Below are positions 60,701 to 64,000 of a stretch of DNA of 64,000 nucleotides, in pieces. How positions within the stretch are numbered: the stretch's first letter is position 1; the number at the start of each line of letters is the position of its first letter. Origin of the DNA: Antedon mediterranea. Taxonomy: Eukaryota; Echinodermata; Crinoidea; Comatulida; Antedonidae. Under the pieces are notes generated by a model. The model was not told where the DNA came from. It did not search any database and saw only the letters and a program-made list of their open reading frames with translations. The stretch lies in assembly GCF_964355755.1 (NCBI RefSeq), contig NC_092672.1, positions 14,690,501-14,754,500 of the forward strand, written 5' to 3'. The position numbers were made by a program, and so were the translations under genes.

Positions 60701-63615
60701 TAGAGGCCATTTTTGTGTTCATGCACGCTCTATGCGTGTGCATTTAGTTTGTATAGCGATTCTCTATAGTTAATGCATTGTTTTTAAATTTTGTTATTTG
60801 GAATGTGTTAACTCTTTCAATACTGTATATGGCTCTGACTCCAATTCTAGAGGATTAATATTAGTGAGCAGAACAAACAGCAGTACTTATATTAATGCAT
60901 GGTGTTCATTTTAAAGCCTGTTTTCTATTCCATGTTCGTTGATCGTTAAAAGTTCGACAATGATCGTTCATAAACAATCAAGCTGAAAGTATAACGATGG
61001 CTGATTTCTTGCATTGAATGTTAGAATTGAAAACTTGTGTCTTTTCTTGACGTCGTATGACACACGAAATAATTAAATAGACAAAATAACTTGTTTTATC
61101 TGATCTCAGAAGAATTCCAATTGAATCTGGTTAAACTAATTGCGAAAGGTTCTTCATCTCACATAAATTCTAGGCCAACATCATAATAAATATTAACTTT
61201 TTCTGAGGTAGGCCTAGGTTAGATAGGTACACCTTCATAGCAGGGACTCCTTGCATGTCTATACTGAAGCTTCTTCGTTTCCTGGGCCTAGTAGTATACA
61301 GTAGAAAGCATTTTGTACAAGGTTGAAGACTTTACCTACATAATACCAGGACTACACTCTCCAAAACATCATGAAGTTAATAGTACCAAAAACATTTGAA
61401 AAAGTTTGTAAGTTTGTCAGCCTGACCCAATACTCTGTTGAAAATCCCCTAAAAACGGTCGATTTCACCCCATCTGACACATGGATCAAAAAATTGGTAC
61501 AAACATAGAAGTGATGTGTGAGGACATAACAAAAAACAAAAACTTACAAAGAACCTTCCTGCAGCCAACAAATTGTTGTTTGGTCTTTTTAAGTATCAAT
61601 GTATTCACCATTTCAAAATTTATAAAGATTTATAACAAATGCTGGTGTGGATGACCATAAGAGCAAAGCTAGATGTTGCTAGAAAAACAGTATCATTGCA
61701 AATATGTTTAATTCTCCGTTGCCTGCTTCCATGGTTTCATCTCATTTGATCTGTCTTGAAATAAGATGTTTGAAAAATTCACCTGCGTATATAGGTTTAG
61801 TAGAGTTTTGAAGATTGATTGAAGTAAAACTGCATTTTTACTTATTTGAAAATGAACATCAGTGATTTTATTATCATGTTTTCGCATTCATTCATGGTCA
61901 GCACAGAACTGATAGTTATACTGTATATAACTAAAGGACTGACCTATATAACATTTCCCTGTTTGTTCATACTACACTACACTACTGTGTAGTAGTTTTA
62001 GCTAGAGTTTCATGTAGAGGCTCAATCTTTTCTAAAATATTCTCTCCTGGTACCGTTACTGCTTGTTCACATCGTTTGTCATCTTGCTGTCAAAAATCTG
62101 GTTGATGGTTGACTCTTGAGTCTGAATTTGACTGTATTGTGCAGAGAAAGGGCACACATGAGGACTGGATATTCCAGTTTTTGTTTGTCAGATTAAACAT
62201 TTTAATTTTTAGATTAGTTTGGTTTATGACTACAACAAAAAATATTGATACTAAATTGTATGAATTAATTGAACTCTATTATTAGAGTGTCATATCTGGC
62301 CAACTAGAGATGCGATTTATCATGATATCTATGTGCGAGAGTACCATTTCCAGCCAAAAGCTCAAATATGCAATGTTGAGTCACGAGAATTCCCAAAAAT
62401 AACTATATATAGGTTGAGTTGACATGACCTTTCAGACCAGATATTTTGTCAGTTTTTGTCCATGCACATCACTTCTATGGGTGTACAAATTTTGATCCAT
62501 GGGTCAGATGAGATGAAATAAACCATTTTTGGGGGGTTTTCAAGGGGGTCTGGAGACTAGACCCAAACCCCGGGGTCAGGCTGACAAACTTCTTAAAAAA
62601 TGTTTTAAACCTTCTAGGTGGAATGGGGTGAAATCATATGTTATGGGCTCTTGGCCTAGTAATACAGTACTGTACATACATTCTCTAGTTTTTTCTTTGA
62701 TGGTGAATATTCCTTTAAATTATGACCTTCAGCAGCCACAGAATTCTTCACAGATCCGACAACTGCAGTCTCCATTTGTCCTATTTTGGAATTGGGCCAC
62801 AGTTGAGGATACATGGTCTGATGTTTCTTTATCTGGCTTTCTTCACTTAAAATTCTTGAAATCAACTCAGCTTGTTTTTGTTTTTGATCAACTTCATATT
62901 CCCTGAAAACATTTTAAAATCTTTATAGTCAATTCTTAAAGTTTCCAGACTACTTTTTAAGTAGAAATTAATAGACAATATGGGTTTTGACAAAATTATT
63001 TTCTTAAAAGATTAAGCTTACTCTATGTCCTTTTCTAATTCTTGTAGTCGTTTCTTTTTCACAATAACAGCACTTGCATTTCCCCCATTATCAACAATCT
63101 CATTACGGTCTTTCAGGGTTTGTCCAAGTGCCTTCTGTTTTAGGTAGCTCTCTCTACTCTGGATGGCCCCAATATTATCCTATGAAATAATTATGACTGT
63201 AAATTAATTAGAAATTGTAAAAGAGAAATTCCAAACAGATTAAGAATTTCCAACATGAATTCAGTTGATGTATAATTTCTATTCCTAGTACCTATTCGTC
63301 ATCCCGGACCCGAACGCCTCCTACAATAGTAAAGAAACTGAAACTCATAAAGTGTATAGGTTTACACTGAATTCTTAAGTTAGGGAAAGTTTGTTTCCCT
63401 GTTCACACTTATAAATATTGTACATTGATTGATGTATTATATTTTCGACACTAGTTTATGACTTGCGGATTAAGAGGAAATAGAGGCATAGTGCTATTAT
63501 AATATAGATTATACTGACCCTGTTTGTTGCTATATCCGTGCGGAGTTTTAGTAAAGTATTTACTCTCTTATCTATAAGGGAACAATCACTCTCATTCTCT
63601 TCAACTTGCTTTACT
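27633..63615 (-). CDS. CFAP74: CFAP74, cilia- and flagella-associated protein 74 (28 exons, 5' partial)
   Basis: CFAP74 belongs to the central-apparatus C1d projection of motile cilia and flagella, where with partners such as CFAP46, CFAP54 and CFAP221 it helps control beating (known from the Chlamydomonas and mammalian orthologues). I read 28 minus-strand exons; each is a separate entry below. Every boundary is GT-AG and the codon phase is continuous through all 27 introns, giving about 1,381 residues up to the TAA at 27635-27633. The N terminus is charged and probably coiled-coil (exons 1-3), then acidic and disordered (exon 4). ASH/MSP-type beta-sandwich repeats fill the rest, including GYCTINESVIAKINLTNKS and YVDVQPNDGFGTMLPLES, the segments most characteristic of this family. 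Exon 1 starts mid-codon, so roughly the first 200 residues lie right of the window, judging from a family length near 1,600. The introns are crowded with minisatellites and mobile DNA, but the frame is intact. Confidence 0.95.
28722..28761. repeat. Perfect 15-bp inverted repeat in CFAP74 intron
   Basis: AACTATGGTATAGTC at 28722-28736 and GACTATACCATAGTT at 28747-28761 pair perfectly around a 10-bp loop. Just to the left, CTTAACTATGGCCATAA is repeated in tandem near 28630-28662. Confidence 0.8.
29050..29181 (-). CDS. CFAP74: CFAP74 visible exon 27
   Basis: 132 nt, phase 0 at both ends. Encodes NGEFYFDPLNAIPKGFQIDL and VEAGQTKTITFTWTPPRGHN. Confidence 0.95.
29354..29493 (-). CDS. CFAP74: CFAP74 visible exon 26
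   Basis: 140 nt. Encodes PVIPLLLTFYAISKGDVIIP then RDIQVGCIRNNSFSQKK, with the family motif RxIxVGCIR. Confidence 0.95.
30154..30372 (-). CDS. CFAP74: CFAP74 visible exon 25
   Basis: 219 nt. Encodes QDIFVTFFPDHTSNFFFD, LKGCANPHTMYVVGGDD and a short acidic end. The FxPDH motif is typical of CFAP74 C-terminal repeats. Confidence 0.95.
30705..30900 (+). mobile_element. tRNA-derived SINE, copy C (degraded)
   Basis: AAGTGGCCGAGC at 30716-30727 matches the 5' head of copies A and B. A B-box-like CAGAATTCGAAGTC lies near 30785, and the block GGAGGTCCAGTG near 30831 recalls GTAGGTCCAGTG in copy A. It lies in the intron between exons 24 and 25, opposite to the gene. Confidence 0.55.
31254..31455 (-). 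CDS. CFAP74: CFAP74 visible exon 24
   Basis: 202 nt. Encodes STLSVDYCIRLLSNLS, a QQLPYF segment and GRNVFDCVPSAGTLKPG, the end being well conserved in the family. Confidence 0.95.
31690..32720 (+). repeat. Dispersed repeat family R1, copy a
   Basis: The repeat starts with AGATTTGAACTCGTCA near 31715, which resembles the antisense T arm of a tRNA. Next come TATAC palindromes at 31868-31920, CAGAATAGGTGAAA and a TGATGACGTCATCA-like block. Further on, GGTCATATGATGACACC is followed by TGAATTCGTATCTACAATTC. The same order occurs at 45110, 47660 and 54750, and inverted near 41200. Confidence 0.65.
32813..32968 (-). CDS. CFAP74: CFAP74 visible exon 23
   Basis: 156 nt, phase 0 at both ends. Encodes TLCVSLNGQGMQPLVS then LLNFGYVIVGENLTESFK, ending one repeat and starting the next. 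Confidence 0.94.
33374..33493 (-). CDS. CFAP74: CFAP74 visible exon 22
   Basis: 120 nt, phase 0 at both ends. Encodes SSVLDTCGPFQLLNAIRSLP then HTLLIAFSPKIAKV. Its upstream intron (33494-37019) holds three minisatellites and a LINE fossil. Confidence 0.94.
33714..33931. repeat. 55-bp minisatellite, 4 units
   Basis: Four units beginning CAGGTTAGACAGGGTGTACT with a period of 55 bp and a few substitutions, in CFAP74 intron 21. Confidence 0.93.
34032..34819. repeat. 44-bp minisatellite, about 18 units
   Basis: Units beginning ATTAACTGGGTTACACCTTG, period 44 bp, almost identical. The only common variant is TTAAATTAACT versus TTAAACTAACT. Near-perfect homogeneity suggests recent expansion. Confidence 0.97.
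35345..35505. repeat. 30-bp minisatellite, about 5 units
   Basis: Units of GACCCATGGCACGAGGTAAC plus ATGTTGCTTT. Because 30 is a multiple of 3, the array opens a repetitive minus-strand frame (KQHVTSCHGS units) that is not considered coding. Confidence 0.95.
35640..36290 (-). mobile_element. Decayed CR1-like LINE fragment in CFAP74 intron 21
   Basis: Minus-strand readings in shifting frames give blocks in the order of the post-catalytic region of CR1-like RT. These are FIVNTKLTN and EKIKDLEVLI near 36190-36270, then LEFCVQVWNP-like sequence around 35990, then VLERVQH-like sequence near 35950. Stops and frameshifts are frequent. It has the same orientation as CFAP74. Confidence 0.5.
37020..37185 (-). 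CDS. CFAP74: CFAP74 visible exon 21
   Basis: 166 nt. Encodes NTLYLEVHCPTIKPPIVVIS and ILDFDDVSIGQRIIKSITIQ, another ASH-type repeat. Confidence 0.95.
37505..37572. repeat. 34-bp tandem duplication
   Basis: TGTAGCTGGAGGTTTTAATA followed by CATAAGTGATGGAT occurs twice head to tail. Confidence 0.95.
37721..38061. repeat. 43-bp minisatellite, 8 units
   Basis: Units beginning AAAGGGCTTGATAATACTGA at 37721, 37764, 37807, 37850, 37893, 37936, 37979 and 38024. The last unit lacks TAGA. It lies in CFAP74 intron 20, close to the exon 20 donor. Confidence 0.97.
38102..38227 (-). CDS. CFAP74: CFAP74 visible exon 20
   Basis: 126 nt. Encodes DYSLARTSLYRQFINSFSS then YSIPCFVATG, matching the family. A 43-bp minisatellite starts about 41 bp beyond its donor. 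Confidence 0.94.
38335..38990 (-). mobile_element. L2-like LINE 3' end in CFAP74 intron 19
   Basis: A 211-codon minus-strand frame (38982-38347) is the C-terminal region of an L2/CR1-group RT: LRNLWRIRKFITKDACHNAV, SRLDYANSLLL, LQRLQNKAAQLV, DLHWLHIKKRILYKV and the hallmark AFSVAAPRIWNALP. The 3' UTR has a GGCGC hairpin and an AATAG-repeat tail at 38340-38365. The frame is undisrupted but the catalytic RT boxes are absent, so the copy is 5'-truncated. It has the same orientation as CFAP74. Confidence 0.88.
39339..39481 (-). CDS. CFAP74: CFAP74 visible exon 19
   Basis: 143 nt. Encodes a lysine-rich linker (QKGKKSTKKTGIKS) and LLSVLPKDVILPVPEDIQS. The donor GTAGAC is a weak but acceptable match. 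Confidence 0.85.
40313..40471 (-). CDS. CFAP74: CFAP74 visible exon 18
   Basis: 159 nt, phase 0 at both ends. Encodes RKKISVRFNPMLTDTDIQ and a helical, charged stretch SLKAQVQKEVQEAKLLAQ. Confidence 0.92.
40730..41330 (-). repeat. Dispersed repeat family R1, copy b (inverted)
   Basis: The reverse complement near 41090-41190 reads GGCCATTTGATGACGTCACA then CATGAATATCTACAACTCAA, matching the core of copies a and e. Ends are approximate. It lies in CFAP74 intron 17. Confidence 0.55.
41831..42107 (-). CDS. CFAP74: CFAP74 visible exon 17
   Basis: 277 nt, the longest exon. Encodes IRCKGIGVHPPITIS, NEFTHLVPRIGNGSVFPVGP and APLEISPSIGTIDVGS. The donor is GTGAGT. Confidence 0.95.
42549..42682 (-). 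CDS. CFAP74: CFAP74 visible exon 16
   Basis: 134 nt. Encodes YVDVQPNDGFGTMLPLES followed by LDVIFKPKKAAVYSFEL, a family hallmark continuing exon 15. Confidence 0.97.
42940..43113 (-). CDS. CFAP74: CFAP74 visible exon 15
   Basis: 174 nt, phase 0 at both ends. Encodes the diagnostic ASH segment: NNIDFGYCTINESVIAKI then LTNKSVLSQKFGFVNLPD. Confidence 0.97.
43320..43590. repeat. Relative of the 45.0-kb fold-back repeat
   Basis: AATAAATGTTTGAGTATGAT and GGTACAAATAACGAAGTGAA near 43340-43380, and AATGTTTTTGAGTGTGATGT with ACAAATAATAGGTGAAAG near 43525-43570, are diverged versions of the arm at 44937-45010. Confidence 0.45.
43674..44154. mobile_element. Candidate MITE with CCCATA ends
   Basis: The left end CCCATAACAAAAAGTCTTAG continues TAGATCTA. 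The reverse complement of the right end is CCCATAGCAAAAAAAATTAG continuing TAGATTTA. The interior is built almost entirely from CTATTA/TAGTAGA-like words. Flanking TT on both sides may be part of a target duplication. No coding frame. Confidence 0.5.
44937..45097. repeat. Fold-back palindrome with arms of about 70 bp
   Basis: The left arm at 44937-45010 pairs with 45024-45097. The core AATGGTACAAATAATGGCAC followed by GGTGAATGATGAAAGGTTAT is matched by its reverse complement with two mismatches. The loop is only about 13 bp (TCGGCTTTGCCTC). It lies in CFAP74 intron 14. Confidence 0.88.
45110..45385 (+). repeat. Dispersed repeat family R1, copy c
   Basis: ACTGTATATCTATATACAGT is followed by GTAGCAGAGGTGAAATTACG and a GGCACGTAAAAGCATG block, the same order as copies a and e. 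It ends at the donor of exon 14. Confidence 0.6.
45388..45475 (-). CDS. CFAP74: CFAP74 visible exon 14
   Basis: 88 nt. Encodes KSIFDEGGKYFDKETGVLE and ends MTIRVADQ. The dispersed repeat at 45110-45385 runs right up to its donor site. Confidence 0.92.
45790..46145 (+). other. Unassigned coding-like fragment
   Basis: One plus-strand frame stays open for about 65 codons (including YDIHKEIKLIADGEILSTND and VHNLYCHRSTKNVISLPKIL) and resumes after stops with GTISYGPPPSEIAL. The amino-acid mix looks protein-like but I cannot assign it. It is probably a transposon relic in CFAP74 intron 13. Confidence 0.25.
46391..46497. repeat. 26-bp minisatellite, 4 units
   Basis: Units of AACCATAAGCAAGCAGAGCA plus TGTGCA, period 26 bp, with one substitution in the first unit. 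Confidence 0.95.
46531..46781 (-). CDS. CFAP74: CFAP74 visible exon 13
   Basis: 251 nt. Encodes DVPVWVKHGNIDLNICMVDR, NNRATTSLRLTFEVCKEL and GYIQAQSQFSAQLKFFP, strongly CFAP74-like. A 26-bp minisatellite begins about 34 bp past its donor. Confidence 0.95.
46939..47105 (-). CDS. CFAP74: CFAP74 visible exon 12
   Basis: 167 nt. Encodes VELGDLDGMGVGKTTEGILE then SVKLEIIYNPSISG, a beta-sandwich domain with the Pro/Gly turn typical of ASH repeats. Confidence 0.93.
47491..47605 (-). CDS. CFAP74: CFAP74 visible exon 11
   Basis: 115 nt. Encodes a polar linker (TSIEKSQSNVLDKHLKHS, later SKTEDCQGNDTFC). Low conservation is expected here. Splice sites and phase fit. Confidence 0.78.
47655..47830 (+). 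repeat. Dispersed repeat family R1, copy d (short)
   Basis: GGCCATATATATGACGTCAC is followed by ACATGAATTCATATCT and CATAATAAGTTAT, the R1 core seen in copies a and e. It lies in CFAP74 intron 10. Confidence 0.5.
48177..48223 (-). CDS. CFAP74: CFAP74 visible exon 10
   Basis: 47 nt micro-exon encoding LRQTPTSAGTSLGGF. It is supported by phase continuity with exons 9 and 11 and by good GTAAGT and TTCTAG sites. Its upstream intron of 5.7 kb is almost wholly minisatellite. Confidence 0.8.
48293..53862. repeat. 65-bp minisatellite, about 85 units, with higher-order structure
   Basis: A 5.57-kb array filling CFAP74 intron 9. The unit reads GGACACCTAGTAGTGCAAGA, then TGTATACACCTAAATACCAT, then GAGTAGCAGTGAGATGTAAA and ACACG. 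A few diagnostic positions vary: AAATACC or AAAAACC; ACACGGG, ACATGGG or ACATAGG; GCAAGATG or GCAGGATG; and CTAGTAG versus a longer CTCACAGTAG. These variants recur in fixed orders, so units are grouped in blocks. Minus-strand frames through the array are by-products of a 195-bp (3 x 65) reading period and are not genes. Confidence 0.98.
53916..54039 (-). CDS. CFAP74: CFAP74 visible exon 9
   Basis: 124 nt. Encodes DYIDFGNQVIGENLKKSITL then TNKGAKGTSFKF, a second ASH domain start. The donor site is about 53 bp from the 65-bp minisatellite. Confidence 0.94.
54554..54643 (-). CDS. CFAP74: CFAP74 visible exon 8
   Basis: 90 nt, phase 0 at both ends. Encodes VNEDLKGVISFLAQTGPFVV and ends IQCTKKKCN, closing the first beta-sandwich. 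Confidence 0.93.
54750..55790 (+). repeat. Dispersed repeat family R1, copy e
   Basis: Starts with the tRNA T-arm-like AGATTTGAACTTGTCA near 54769, then GGTTATCCGCACAAACGCAA, TATAC words near 55045-55070, AGCATAAGCACGAGACCC, GACGTCATCA and GGCCATATGATGATATCA. It parallels copy a over roughly 1 kb. It lies in CFAP74 intron 7. Confidence 0.65.
55826..55892 (-). CDS. CFAP74: CFAP74 visible exon 7
   Basis: 67 nt. Encodes FNPPGQMSAGMSCEMYITF, the loop with the typical PPG and GMS motifs of ASH domains, ending FKPM. Confidence 0.94.
56333..56451 (-). CDS. CFAP74: CFAP74 visible exon 6
   Basis: 119 nt. Encodes DFDVLKTYKKKVILTNVSYS, the ASH-domain strand pattern (FxxVxxxYxKxxxLTN), and leaves two bases before GTAAGA. 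Confidence 0.94.
57797..58476. mobile_element. DNA transposon/MITE with 43-bp TIRs
   Basis: Left end GGGTATGTTCAGACTCACAG and right end (reverse complement) GGGTATGTTCAGACTCACGG continue as AGTTACGGTGGAGTTAT in both, with about 40 of 43 positions matching. Total length is 680 bp. TAT lies on both sides and is a possible target duplication. No transposase. The short frame at 57786-57971 is incidental. It is inserted in CFAP74 intron 5, about 100 bp past exon 5. Confidence 0.8.
58581..58748 (-). CDS. CFAP74: CFAP74 visible exon 5
   Basis: 168 nt, phase 0 at both ends. A basic linker is followed by GCPFNSKPDVIDFK, the start of the first ASH-type domain. Confidence 0.92.
58780..59420. repeat. 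192-bp tandem duplication with CCATGG hairpins
   Basis: The unit starting ATAGTTTGGGATGTACATAT occurs at 58881 and again at 59073, with a partial third copy near 59305. The block is bordered by near-palindromes built on CCATGGAG and by TACCTCCATGG words at about 59290, 59350 and 59394. The two similar minus-strand frames here are copies of each other and show no coding signature. Confidence 0.75.
60105..60215 (+). mobile_element. LINE C-terminal scrap in CFAP74 intron 3
   Basis: A short frame reads KLWNDLRDKVNFRNLTFKKS, which matches the WNxLPxxIRxxxSLxxFKxxLK closing motif of LINE pol proteins. It is on the strand opposite to CFAP74 and has no tail. Confidence 0.45.
60350..60535 (-). CDS. 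CFAP74: CFAP74 visible exon 4
   Basis: 186 nt, phase 0 at both ends. Encodes a 62-residue acidic, probably disordered segment (GCIGIDSFEMSLAKEV, later LADDSDESEDNSLATPEF). Both splice sites are canonical. This is the least conserved exon, so it rests mainly on phase and splice signals. Confidence 0.75.
61385..61555 (-). repeat. Inverted repeat pair, left arm
   Basis: The reverse complement contains CACATCACTTCTATG, TTGATCCATGTGTCAGATG, GGGTCAGGCTGACAAACTT, in the order found at 62465-62595. It lies in CFAP74 intron 3. Confidence 0.65.
62445..62620 (+). repeat. Inverted repeat pair, right arm
   Basis: Partner of 61385-61555, with CACATCACTTCTATGGGTGT, GATCCATGGGTCAGATGAGA and GGGTCAGGCTGACAAACTTC. 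The spacer is about 0.9 kb. It ends 60 bp before exon 3. Confidence 0.65.
62680..62902 (-). CDS. CFAP74: CFAP74 visible exon 3
   Basis: 223 nt, taking one base to finish a Glu codon and ending in phase at GAGAAT before GTATGT. Encodes EYEVDQKQKQAELISRIL then a polar linker ending SPSKKKLEN. Confidence 0.85.
63022..63179 (-). CDS. CFAP74: CFAP74 visible exon 2
   Basis: 158 nt, phase 0 in, two bases over at the end (GACATAGA before GTAAGC). Encodes DNIGAIQSRESYLKQKAL and ends KKKRLQELEKDI, a coiled-coil-like sequence. Confidence 0.85.
63519..63615 (-). CDS. CFAP74: CFAP74 visible exon 1
   Basis: 97 nt. Starts after TGCAG with the last base of a split codon and ends AACAGG before GTCAGT. Encodes the charged, helical stretch VKQVEENESDCSLIDKRVN onward, probably part of the N-terminal coiled coil. 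Preceding exons are outside the window. Confidence 0.8.
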
Positions 63616-64000
63616 CTGCATTTCAATGAAAAATTATTAAAATGAATTTTAGAATACATAAAATGTCAGTTTGTACTTACTACTTGAGTTAATTAATAAT
63701 GAGATGCAAAGCACACAGAAAGGCCCGAAATTCGCCTTAATTATCACAATATAAAAAGAAATCTTCTTCAATGATGACAAAATATGAGCATAACCAAATA
63801 ACACGGGGCGGTATATAACCATATTTTTTCAGAGACCAGTTACTTAAAGATGTATTGTCCCTTTGACTAATTAAAAAAATTCTTTTTTTCTAAATATTTT
63901 TTTAAAAAGTGGGTCATTTTGAAGTATCATAATAGTTATTAACTTTCACCAAAAATTTTGTTCAAAAAATAACTTTGACTTCCAGTCAAAGTTTTCGATG
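63616..64000. other. CFAP74 intron to window edge
   Basis: AT-rich sequence upstream of visible exon 1 with no further exon that I could support. Earlier CFAP74 exons should lie to the right of the window. Confidence 0.5.

Overview
This is nuclear DNA from an animal. It is AT-rich, has small exons with GT-AG introns, and is full of decayed retrotransposons, tRNA-derived SINEs, inverted-repeat elements and minisatellites. The mix of L2/CR1-, Rex1-, DIRS- and Ty3/gypsy-like remnants, the very frequent word AGGCCTA and a motile-cilium gene suggest a marine invertebrate. An echinoderm-like deuterostome is my best guess, by inference only.

Only two genes look functional. The main one is CFAP74 on the minus strand. 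I traced 28 exons by hand from 63615 down to a stop codon at 27633. Every junction is GT-AG and the codon phase carries through all 27 introns. They encode about 1,381 residues of a cilium central-apparatus protein built from ASH/MSP-type beta-sandwich domains. The 5' end lies beyond the right edge of the window. The second gene, at 22758-24296 on the plus strand, has an uninterrupted 512-codon frame for a type I membrane protein with three immunoglobulin-like domains, one transmembrane segment and a proline-rich tail. I recognise the fold but not the gene. The two genes are convergent.

Layout: 1-6700 holds a 35-bp minisatellite, a DIRS-like fossil, a long inverted repeat around a LINE 3' end, and one copy of a dispersed element whose second copy lies inverted at 24.7-26.0 kb. 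6715-9220 is a CR1-like LINE broken by one frameshift. 9745-13600 is a SINE, a decayed LINE, a gypsy-type pol fossil and a LINE scrap. 13600-22400 has no genes and holds several candidate DNA transposons, including a 2.15-kb element flanked by TTAA, plus a Rex1-like LINE scrap. 22.6-24.7 kb is the Ig-domain gene. 27.3-63.6 kb is CFAP74, whose introns hold many minisatellites, including a 5.6-kb array of 65-bp units with visible higher-order structure, at least five copies of one dispersed repeat, LINE scraps, MITE-like elements and a fold-back palindrome.

I found no CRISPR array, rRNA, functional tRNA or microbial-type gene system. The least ordinary items are the minisatellite load of CFAP74, the dispersed repeat seen only in its introns, and the unidentified Ig receptor.
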